DNA of 64,000 nucleotides from Rotaria socialis (taxonomy: Eukaryota; Rotifera; Eurotatoria; Philodinida; Philodinidae). Position numbers and translations under genes: made by a program. Location: the NCBI GenBank assembly GCA_905331475.1, contig CAJNYU010000497.1, positions 317,440 through 381,439 on the forward strand, written 5' to 3'. Of this stretch, positions 36,975 to 47,314 are shown piece after piece. Under the pieces are notes generated by a model. The model saw only the letters and a list, made by a program, of their open reading frames with translations. It did no database searches and was not told where the DNA came from. Position 1 is the stretch's first letter. Each line of letters starts with the position of its first letter.

Positions 36975-39939
36975 TCTTATGAAATACGTTTATTATATTT
37001 TCCTTTTGTCGACAATAACACATGATCAATTGAACAATAACAAAGAAAATAAAACAGACCCTTCTGTTGTTGTTCGACGATTAAAATTGTTGGACAACAG
37101 CAGTAATAGATTGAAAAATTATACTTTTAACTTTATCGTGCATTCTGCAAATAAATTTTTCTATCGCAATACGAAATAAATATATCTGAAATAAATATAA
37201 AAATAGATGAAAAATACTCTCGCTACTAGATCTCATTAGCAAATATGGATGACATATCTAATCACTCAAAACGTTTCTTTCGTACTTGCGCGATAGAGAT
37301 TACGATGGCGAATATATGTAAAAGAGAAAACAAAACTCAAAATAGATCCTTTTGCTTTTTCAGCCATTTCTGATCGGGAACGACAGAAGAAAAACATTAG
37401 AAAAAATAAAATAAAAACCATAAGTAAATCGATATGTACACAGTAAAACAAAAAGCAGAATCATGTAGAATCATTCACACATATTTTATAATTGTGAAAT
37501 TTGAGAGGAAGCTTCTTTTTTTTTTTACAGAGATAGCATATTTTTTTCTTCTAATCTATATTATAGCTAGTCGAGGTCTAATTATGTTATACTACTATTT
37601 TCTTTCGTAGCTTTTTCAAAAGTGACTCTCTTCTCATAGTTGTTAACACAACGAAAAGATCAAATTTCAGCGCAAATGTATTTCATTATTTATTGCACCG
37701 ATCTAAAAATAACGTGTCCTCTGTGACATCTGGAATACATAATGAGTCAAGAAAAAAAAGGAAAAACGCATTGGTTCAACAACATAGATTCAAAACTTTT
37801 GTGGTGCATTTAATCAAATTATCTTTTTTGTTTATTTTATTTTATTTTTCTATCAACCTCAACTTCTTAGACTAAAAAACACTTCCCATCAGCATCGCGA
37901 ATCACTATTAGATCAAGTTTGATTGAAAAAATTTTTTTTTTGATATATAAACATATTTTTCTCAGCTTGACTGATCATAGCTCATAATTGCAAACAAAAG
38001 CAATATGGTATGCATGAAAATAAACACGAGATAGATTTCAGAAAATTTTTTAATATAATATTTGCATGAAATCATACCAACAACCACCAAATTAAGTGCA
38101 ATTTTGCGCGGTAATATAATCATTCACATCATCTTACTTTAGTATATAATTTGTTTTTGACATCAAGTAGCATGCACTTTCCCATTGGAATAGTGACAGG
38201 AGAGGAAATATGAGAGACTTCTATATTTACTGGTGATCATCGATATAGGCAGCTTGCTTTTCTACAAAACAGAAGAGAAAAACCAAAAAATAGCAATATT
38301 ATATCTACCTTAAATTTATTAGTAGAAGGAATATGACGCATCCTCTGTGTTTGTCATCTCGTTAAAAGCTTAGGAGTCTCTTTTTTTTCTATTTCTTCTT
38401 CTTTTCATTCTCGCCCGTTTTTATTTTACTCGCATTGTATTTCGGGATCATAAGGCTTTTTTGTTATTAAGATGTGTTATTTTATTAGAAAAAACTCTCT
38501 TTCATTTCCGTATTCATTTCCGTGTTCATTTTGACTTCTTATACAAGCTCACCAGCGAAGCACCTAATAGTTATTACTTTACATGTCTTACTAAAAAACA
38601 TGATTTTTTGATAATTAATATGTTTGTTAATACAAAAAAAAAGCATATTCATGATAAAAACCTAACTAGTAAACAGAATTTAGTGCACTTTTCATCGGTT
38701 TTTTCTTTCCTTATAATACTTTAACTATATAGCATTCAAATCTATCCATTCGAAGATAATTATTAAATAAGTATGTCTTATTCAACATGGAGCCATCACC
38801 TACTTTCACTCTTGAGAAAATCTACGAATAATATATAGCATCGAGAATAGTATGCGCCGCTGGTTATAATGCGAATTATGTAAGACGTTATTCGCGCCAG
38901 CGATTTAATTCTGTCATATATATTTTACTTACGTAGATACATACTGCTTCTTTCTGTGGAGAAATATCTTTTTTTTGCTACCAGATCATCATTTTTCTTC
39001 TTTTTTTCTTCTCTACTCTATTATGCATCTATGACAGTGTAACGTATTAGCAGACAAATTTTTATTACCAATGAGATATACTGATATGTAGATTGATTCA
39101 AGTTTTGACAGCAATTGACAATAAGAGATACATTATAGTTTCAAGAATCATCCAAAATTGACTTACGTAATATTGATTTCTTGATCTTGTTGCGTATTTT
39201 TCTAAGTGAATAAGTGGATGGATGGATGAATAGAATAGTTAAATCAATTAGAAGAACATCGTTATTTAGCTCTTCGTTGGTAATCTATAAACACTTGAGG
39301 AAACGTCCAGGAAGAAGATCAAATAACACCATAGTATGCACAAATGCCTCCGGTATCTTTAGAAAATACGAAGGATTGAAATCGGTTTATCACTGCAATC
39401 TAACAGACAAAAATCGCATTCTACCAGATTCTTTCTTTTTTTGCATATACGAGATGAAATAAATGCGCACAGCGACAATACATATGTATTTCTGATAGAA
39501 ATTGGCATAAGACAGTGCTGAAAACTAGTTCTAAAAAAAGAATTACACCAAAGCTAAGAAGGAGAAGAAAAACAGTTCGACCTAAGTGCTATATGAGGCT
39601 AAGAATAGTCTATTCTACCAGCAAACGAACAACACATTTGTCATCCACACGAACAATCAAGAATGGCGGACGTGCTTTAATGCAAAAGCATATATTTATT
39701 GTGTAAGTGGTCTGACATAAAAACATACGTTGCACCGCTGTTGCTTTCGGCAAATCAATATATATGAATCATAACTGAAATCATGTATTACAAGATCACG
39801 GCTCTGTTATTGCTGCTTTGTTTTTCTTTAACTGAACTTCAAAAGACACAATTAAATTCTTATTTTTTAATAAAAGCAGAAAAACCATGACATTATAATA
39901 CGACCTCGCGATAATGCACATACGTATATAATATATACA

Positions 39940-40518
39940 TATGCGTATGTGAGCCAGCCCACATAAACGACGCCAGAATCGTAGGGAAACTACTCAAACG
40001 ATGTCATCCGATTCTGCTCAATTTGATATATGTTGTAGAGGGAAGAGTTCTGAGAATTTTAAAGAAAGCCGCTTTGAAAAATATTGAACCCTCGAGCTTT
40101 TATGATCATTTTACGAAAGTGCCCAAAAATGACCATTTTCATTGAGCTTGACTTCATGCGGCTAGATGTCGAAGTTGACTCTATACAATGAGTAGAAATT
40201 TTGTACACGAATATAACTTAATGAGTTCTACTTACCGTAGAATTTGCGTCTCGAAATATGGAACTGTTGAAATTTCATGAATCCTTTGATATAGACGAAA
40301 ATGAGCGTTTTCGGTAACTTTACTTCTGTATAACGTTTGATCAAAACAACATGGATGCGCCAAACTTTTACGGCAGATTGAACACTCATAGATCTATGTT
40401 TTCTGAAAATTTTAGCCGTTTATCTTATTTCGTTTAGGCACAGTAGACTCCTAAATAGTGGTGAGGTTTTGCCGAAAATAGGTGTTCTTAGGATAAGTTT
40501 TCTCCTACAATATGAGTC
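39940..40518. repeat. Left arm of a ~580-bp inverted repeat
   Basis: Reverse-complementary to 40601-41180. By eye the inner ~500 bp show no mismatch, while the outer ~75 bp (ccagcccacataaacgacgc vs the right arm) carry about eight substitutions. A small nested hairpin, cacatacg / cgtatgtg, sits at 39917-39951. Non-coding. Confidence 0.9.
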
Positions 40519-40599
40519 CAATTGGGGAGCTGCTTTTTACAAGTTGGTAGCTCTATCTCTGCTCTATAATTCTATAAAAAAATCAGCATGGAATCTACA

Positions 40600-40600
40600 N
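40600..40600. other. Single-base assembly ambiguity (N)
   Basis: An N lies exactly at the boundary of spacer and right arm. This may mark an assembly join inside a fold-back structure or a polymerase-hard site. Confidence 0.95.
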
Positions 40601-41180
40601 GACTCATATTGTAGGAGAAAACTTATCCTAAGAACACCTATTTTCGGCAAAACCTCACCACTATTTAGGAGTCTACTGTGCCTAAACGAAATAAGATAAA
40701 CGGCTAAAATTTTCAGAAAACATAGATCTATGAGTGTTCAATCTGCCGTAAAAGTTTGGCGCATCCATGTTGTTTTGATCAAACGTTATACAGAAGTAAA
40801 GTTACCGAAAACGCTCATTTTCGTCTATATCAAAGGATTCATGAAATTTCAACAGTTCCATATTTCGAGACGCAAATTCTACGGTAAGTAGAACTCATTA
40901 AGTTATATTCGTGTACAAAATTTCTACTCATTGTATAGAGTCAACTTCGACATCTAGCCGCATGAAGTCAAGCTCAATGAAAATGGTCATTTTTGGGCAC
41001 TTTCGTAAAATGATCATAAAAGCTCGAGGGTTCAATATTTTTCAAAGCGGCTTTCTTTAAAATTCTCAGAACTCTTCCCTCTACAACATATATCAAATTG
41101 AGCAGAATCGGATGACATCGCTTGAGGAGGTTCCCTACGATTTTGGCGTCGCTTATGTGGACTGGCTCGCATACGTATTA
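40601..41180. repeat. Right arm of a ~580-bp inverted repeat
   Basis: Begins gactcatattgtaggagaaa, the exact reverse complement of the end of the left arm. Separated from it by an 82-bp spacer (40519-40600) whose last base is the N. Confidence 0.9.
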
Positions 41181-41633
41181 TCGATTCTAAGATATTTATA
41201 TGGCTATAATAGATGATTCTTCTCACATAATTGAATATGTTTTATTTTGCTGTTTCGGGAAAATATGGCAATAAAAGACATTATAGAGAAAAGAATAATA
41301 GGTCGCCTGTAATAAACTAAGTATGAAAATAGGTTTATCTTGATTTTTACATTTATTTTTACAAGAGATTATTTTTATTATGAGGCCAACATTGACATTA
41401 AGACAAAGAAAAAAAATGTAGAATTGGGTACAATAAAAACAAGTCATGAAATTTGAAGAAATCAAAAATTTTCACGGAGCCAAAAACTACCTTTTTGCCC
41501 TTGAGGTAAATAAATACCATGGAAGATATGTGGTTGATCAACTTTCACTTTTTGTTTCTTAGTCAATTGATATAGTAAAGAATACTTAAATATTACGATC
41601 GAATTTTATCTTTCAAATGTTTACGATATTTAT

Positions 41634-41828
41634 TTAAATAGGTTTCGTTTTAAGATTAATTTTATCTTTAACTACAATACTTGAAATTAAATTTTGCTGA
41701 CAAAATGTATTCAACATAGAAGTCGTCTTGTTTGAATATTTTGTTGAATGCTCTTTAGAATCGATATGGCTATGTGAACAATTACTAATTAATAAAATTG
41801 CAAGAAAATATAAATGTAGAATTGTCAT
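41634..41828 (-). CDS. Candidate small secreted protein (64 aa)
   Basis: ATG-initiated frame of 64 codons. The first 20 residues look like a signal peptide (MTILHLYFLAILLISNCSHS). The remainder is polar with one Cys and Lys-rich ends. No homologue recognised, no introns, no clear polyadenylation context. About 45 bp upstream lies another possible short terminal exon (41915-41874) after a strong acceptor. It may equally be chance in AT-rich DNA. Confidence 0.25.
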   Translation of the reverse strand: MTILHLYFLAILLISNCSHSHIDSKEHSTKYSNKTTSMLNTFCQQNLISSIVVKDKINLKTKPI

Positions 41829-42408
41829 AATCGAAAAACTCTCAAAAACATATAGAATATGTATGATTAAGCTTTAGTACAGTTCATCTCTATAATCACA
41901 CCCAAATCCTTGCGTCTGTAAAAAAAAAGAAATTGAATAATTAATACAATATTGCAATTTGCATACATTATAGTGGTAACACATTTCTTAACTATCAATA
42001 ATCCAAGTCAAGCGAAGGTATTCATGGTCTGATAAATGTGTTCGCTAAGCTATACCAATCAATCTGAATTATGTATAATTCATTTACCGATAGCAATAAA
42101 AATGTTTATCTACACTAAATCTTGATCTGATTGTGATATATATCTATATATATAATCACAAATGTTTGTTGATGTTCTTTTGTTCGTATTCTTTTTGTTG
42201 CATGTTACAATCGGAATAAGATATTTTTTAGAAGAAAAGCGGGATAAAAACAAAAATAGCAGTCATCATATTTGGCTGTATGTGTTGTATTAAGAGATGA
42301 ATAAAGGAACATATGCAGATGGTTCATCTGGTTCTTTTTTCTTCTTACGCTTGCACCCACGTAAAAATGTTTGACATGATTAATTGCACATCGGGTTGAA
42401 AAATAAGA

Positions 42409-45400
42409 TTATAATGGTAGACGACGAACAAATTCTGTAATAGTCTCTGTTCGTTGTTCGAACGGATCATCGTAGGTAGTTTGCTGTTGCGATTCGGTTG
42501 CTCTTGGCCTAAAATATTGAACCGACACACTGGTGCATGATAAAACAACGAAGGGAAAGAAGAAAAAGAAAATAGAATTAACTATAAGAAAATTCTTTTT
42601 ATGAACATTGATCACCACCACTCCTATACCTAAATATACAAGTTTATTTGACAAAGGATTGAGAGTATAGCATGTGCTAAAGAAGCTTTTCTTTGGTATT
42701 AAGATAGAAAAGAAATCATACCTTGAAGTTAATCACTTCCTATTTTTCTGTCTTAGAAAAAAAGAATAAAACAAGAAGCAGATGTGCAAGAGTTAATCCT
42801 TGAAATGAAAAGAATACTAGCCTGGAAATTGAATAGATGAAATTAAGAGAGAATTTGTTTACTCAGTGATTTTGTTTTATTCTACTTAAAACACAAATGT
42901 TTAATTTAGTATGAAACTATTAAGATTGAAATTCATTACTAAATTAAAGCATAAACAACAAATCTGCACATACAAACAAGAAGTTAATTAATAAGCAGTA
43001 AAATAGACAAAGACAAATACATTTATGCATGCTGTTAAAAATTAGAAATTACAGAAAATATGTATGAATAAACTAACCAGAAGCTAATCAGAGATCGTTT
43101 CTGTGAGATAAGTGTATGATGAAATTTTAGTTGTTATTAATTGCGTGTATTATAAGAAAATATACCATATATCTTACCAATTCTGTCCTTGATGTGTTGT
43201 ACTAGTACCGGTAGTAATAGTTTTTCCTTCGCTACTGTTTTTATCAAGATAAGGAGCCTCAATAACTAATTTTCCATCAATATATTTTGATTGAAGATGA
43301 TCGATGTCTGTTTGTGGCGGTAAACTAGTTGACTGGAAAAATGACGTACGAGATTTACGTGTATCAGTTTCGGTTTTTCTTTCAGCTTTAACAATTAATT
43401 CGCCGTCTTTAACAGATACTTTTATATCTTCAGGTTGATATTCACTTAAATCTAATGACATAGTTAATTTTTTATTATTATCATCTGATGTTGTTCGAAT
43501 TTGTGGTCGAAAAGCAGATCGGTGAAATAAATCAAAATCAAATGGCTTCGTACTTCCTATTGATGATTCATAAATCGGTGCAGCTGTTGTATTTAAACTT
43601 GGATTGAATGTTACATCAGCTGCTGTTGTTCCAATACCACTTGTATTGTTACTATCATTATAATAATTTGAACGAGTTAAATTCGTTGATAAGATATTTT
43701 CATCATTGATTCGATTCCCATTTTCATAAGAATGATTTAATGATTCCGTTGTGTTATTTGTAGACGAATTAAACGATGAACTATGTTGATTTTCGTTAAT
43801 AGTTGTCGATGCTTGTAAATACGGCATTTCAATTGCTAATTCTTGTGTTTGTTTATTATACGAATATGTAAATTGATTTATATCGATATGCTTTGGAATG
43901 TTAAAAATTTTATGTAGTTCACGATGTACATAGCCACCAAAACTATCTTCTTCACGATGTTTAGCATCAATAACTAATTGATTCAGTGAATAACGTGGTT
44001 TTATTGTAAATTCATTTTCTTGGTATTCATCAGTTTTAAGTTGAATTATATATTTATTGCCTTGATCGGTAATTCGTTGATCAAACGGATGTGTTCCTAT
44101 TGTACTATCACCTAAATTTGATGAATATCGTAATGATGACATCTTGTTTAATGGGCTAACATCGACTACACGTTGAATATCACTTATTAAGCCGTTTGTT
44201 GATATAATAGACGATTGATCTAATGTACTGTCTAATTGTAAAGGTTGTAGCTGGCTATTATTGTTTTTATCAGATAATAATGTAGGGAATATTTTGTTAT
44301 TTGCTGTTGCACTATGAAATAGGAGGGGAGAAATAATGGGTGTCGACGTTAAAAGGTAGGATTGATTATCGCTGTTATTATTCTCTACGGTTGTGTCAGT
44401 TAAAGAAAAGGAGGTTGATGAAAGCAAACTATTTTCTTCGGGGGCGTCGGTTGAATCAACGTTTTGATTACGAATCGATATTAAATTTGTCGATGATTGT
44501 TTTTGTTTTTGCTGTTCTTCTAATGGTTGTTCAAATTTTTCTAAAGCTGTAAGTTGCTTATTTTCTTTTTCACTATTCAATGGTTGGTAGTATGAATGTT
44601 GTTCGTATTGACGAGAAGGATAGTGAAAATGTTGTTGCTCTGTAACGAAAGTAGGAGAAGAAAAAGAAGAAGAAGAAGAATAGTCGTAGACAGATAAAGG
44701 CGTAATGTTGTGAGTAGTTGGAGAGAAGAAACGTGATGACGATAATGTTGACGGCAAAAATCCTTTTACTTTCTGGTCTTCTTGCAGATACGGCTGTCGC
44801 TCGTCTTGAAGAATCGCAGATGAGAAGCGCTTCAATGGAAGTTGTTCTTCCTCTTGTGTTTGAAAAGCGCCCGCTGTTTTTACATTTGATAAATCATTAT
44901 TTTGCTCAGACTCACTGATTATAGTTGATTCTGATAGAGGAGCCGTTGAAGAAAAACAATTGTTCGATAAAGATGAAGTTTTTGCGTTATCACTTAAATA
45001 ACTCCGAATTCGACGTGCACCAATATATGGTCGTAGTGTAGAAGATGACTGTAAAAAGTATAAAAAGCAACGAATTTGATTGACTCTATTCAAATGATTG
45101 ATTGCAAATTTATGCTTGGTTTCATTCATAAGCAGACAAGTATACATATATGCGTACCAATAACGGAACCGAGTCAGAAAAAAAATGAAAGGAAGACTGG
45201 GTAAATATAAAGTATTTGAAGGCCTATGAACTACTGTTACACTGAGTTCAACAAATAAATTTCAAAATGATTAGTAATTTATTCGTCTAGGTTCTGATCA
45301 TAGATAGTTTTGCTAAAAAGAAAAGCCGTCGTCATTGAAAATGGCTAATATTCATTTTGAGAGTGTCAAGGAAAAACTCGACGACAAGCGCGAATTGCAT

Positions 45401-45712
45401 CGGGAATTCCAATCTACTATCAACAGATATGTAAATACTCTATTAATAGTAGCCTTATTTATATGTATGGCAACAATATGATTCTAAAATTCAATTATTT
45501 CTTTTTTCGTTCGATCTTCATCTCTGTCTTTCTACGCCCAGTGCCGTTTTGTTTTATTTTCATTTATTGATTAGAAAGAAAAAATCTTTTTTTGACGCGT
45601 TTGTTTGATTTATGACAAATCTACATCTCATGACCATTTGCCAAAATACACGATTCGAAAAAATAAGTAACCTTTTTCAGTTAACTTTTACCTGAATTGA
45701 ATCTGTAGACAT
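42409..45712 (-). CDS. Small-heat-shock-like protein with two alpha-crystallin domains
   Basis: Exons: 45712-45692 (7 codons, MSTDSIQ), 45048-43178, 42508-42409. Phases 0 and 2 match, giving 663 aa. The first ~300 aa are Ser/Gln/Asn/Pro-rich and disordered. A first alpha-crystallin-like domain runs KYIIQLKTDEYQENEFTIKP through LVIDAKHRE to LAIEMPYL. A second, clearer one has LTMSLDLSEYQPEDIKVSV, DGELIVKAER, a TSFFQSTSLPPQTD loop and GKLVIEAPY. A Ser/Thr/Asn-rich linker separates them, and the tail ends EFVRRLPL. Classical sHSPs are 150-250 aa with one domain, so this is large and duplicated. Holdase-type chaperone activity is inferred. The C-terminal I-x-I/V motif is not seen. The 5' exon is short but its donor CAG|GTAAAA and phase fit. 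Confidence 0.78.
45341..45481 (+). CDS. Possible 46-aa ORF inside sHSP-like intron 1
   Basis: An opposite-strand frame begins MANIHFESVKEKLDDKRELH and ends in a hydrophobic segment before TGA. Its first 80 bp are more GC-rich and less repetitive than the surrounding intron, and its composition looks protein-like (charged helix). A possible donor GTAAAT follows the Tyr codon, so it may be an orphan exon. No partner exon was found and no family recognised. Weak. Confidence 0.2.
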   Translation: MANIHFESVKEKLDDKRELHREFQSTINRYVNTLLIVALFICMATI

Positions 45713-46124
45713 TAGAATATTGTTGTTGTTATCTATGTTGTTGTCGTGCGTCTAGCAAGCGATACGTATACGATGGCGTGCAAACAACAGTTTCAAGTGA
45801 ACTTTTACTGCTGTTTTAAACCCTCGATGTCGTTAAAAACTCGAACTAAAAGAACACAACGATGCAAATATGTCTGTACGTACATTTCTTTTTCTTTTCT
45901 TTTTACTCTTTCTCTCTTGACAAATAATTACTTTTTTTTTCGCTTTTTGCTCTCCTCACTCTCCTTCTCTCTGCGGTTCTCAGTCGCTGCTGTTTTTTTT
46001 TCATGCTCGTATTACAAATCACACACACGCGAACAATATGAAATCCTTCTATTGCTAATGCTTTCTTTTATTATTTTTTTTTTATTAAAAATAAGATTTA
46101 CAAATAGGAAAGATCACTTTTCGT
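45713..46124. other. Intergenic
   Basis: About 410 bp, T-rich, between the sHSP-like start and the MEA1-like stop. It should contain the sHSP promoter; no clear heat-shock element array could be identified by eye. Confidence 0.45.
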
Positions 46125-46724
46125 TTAGTTTTTTTCGTTAAGAAAAAATGTTGTTTGCCGACAAGCGATTCTTTCTCGTAGTTTCTCTTGCCAATCTTGT
46201 TCTGTACAAAACTGTGCCCACATTGGTATACTTGATTCAGGCAATTTTACTGAGGACATTAAATTTTTTATATAATTTGCTTTATCATCATCAACAGGAA
46301 ATGATTCGCTTTCTAATTTGGTTGACCACACAGCTTCATTTGTACATAGAGCTGAGTTCATTGTTTGAGAACCTTTATTCTCATCAATTGATGAATGTAC
46401 TCGTAGAGTAGCAAAACGCAGAAATTCATCATCATCATCTTCATCGTCTTCATTTCCATTTCCATTTTCACTATCCTCATCATTTTGTTGCTGATTCATG
46501 TCAGATTCCTGTGGTAAAAGACAATAACCGTTGAGATTTTCATATTGCTGATTAATATTATTATTATTGTTATGTTCATCATCAGAATTTGTTGGTGATT
46601 CATCAGTAGATGCAATATAATCATGATGTGTATGAATTGGTGGATGGGATAATTCATCGTTTGATAAGTTTTCATCGTCTGGGGTTTTTTTTTCTTCCGG
46701 TGACTTCGGCGATGGAGACATCAT
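46125..46724 (-). CDS. MEA1-like protein
   Basis: Single exon, 199 aa. The N-terminal two thirds are acidic and Asn/Asp/Glu/Ser-rich. A short GYCLLPQES motif resembles the GYxPLP stretch of male-enhanced antigen 1. The C-terminal ~55 aa (KANYIKNLMSSVKLPESSIP, then MWAQFCTEQDWQEKL) match the family's conserved end, in which a helix is followed by P-x-W-A and a W-containing segment. Function of MEA1 is poorly defined (testis-enriched in mammals). Tandem ATGs start the frame. The match is by pattern and moderate. Confidence 0.5.
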   Translation of the reverse strand: MMSPSPKSPEEKKTPDDENLSNDELSHPPIHTHHDYIASTDESPTNSDDEHNNNNNINQQYENLNGYCLLPQESDMNQQQNDEDSENGNGNEDDEDDDDEFLRFATLRVHSSIDENKGSQTMNSALCTNEAVWSTKLESESFPVDDDKANYIKNLMSSVKLPESSIPMWAQFCTEQDWQEKLRERIACRQTTFFLNEKN

Positions 46725-47314
46725 ATGAATCTTAAATGAAGAATCAATTCAAGAATTTTACATTTCGATTTTCTCGACTAAAATTGTTTTTTACATATAT
46801 ATTTCTTTTTCTCGATAAGACAAATAAATTAGGAAAAATAAAACAGTACTTATTTCACGATTAAAAATTAAATGATTGACAAAAAAGAAAGAAAGAAAAA
46901 TGAAGCAGATTTTTATAGTATAATACACACACACAGAAGAGATGAAGTTTGATATATTTTGATTAACATTTGTAGTGTCTTATTTTTCTTGAAGTGATAA
47001 TTGAAGAACCTAAATTTAAAATATAATATTTAGCAATAATAATAATAATATAGAAAATAATCTTCAATCAAATAATAAACGATATTCATAAGTTTTGTTA
47101 TATATATATATATATATATATCTTAGTTATTCATTATTGTTCTATGATTTACATATGATATTCAAATAGCTAACGGCTTTTTCTTCTACGTGTACATAAG
47201 CTTATTAATCTACGAAAGATTTCATACTCGATCTAATAGTAGAAATCTAGATTTAGTTGATATGCATTCAAAAATCATGAATGTACGAGTAAGATCTAAA
47301 TTTATTTATTTAAA
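46725..47314. other. Intergenic
   Basis: About 590 bp between the MEA1-like start and the ANKRD13 stop. It has a TA run near 47099-47121 and short AAT repeats. No exon. Confidence 0.5.

Larger units (their letters stand above)
36975..42408. other. Gene-poor region with long inverted repeat
   Basis: About 5.4 kb without a firmly supported gene. It contains the large inverted repeat (39940-41180) and one weak candidate secreted ORF (41828-41634). Other open frames are low-complexity and lack splice context. Confidence 0.5.

Noticed and set aside
39214..39706. Lys/Arg-rich plus-strand frames
   Set aside because: Low-complexity, no splice context or conserved motif; explained by A-rich composition.
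40469..40699. Open frame crossing the N of the inverted repeat
   Set aside because: Created by the palindrome itself; no protein features.
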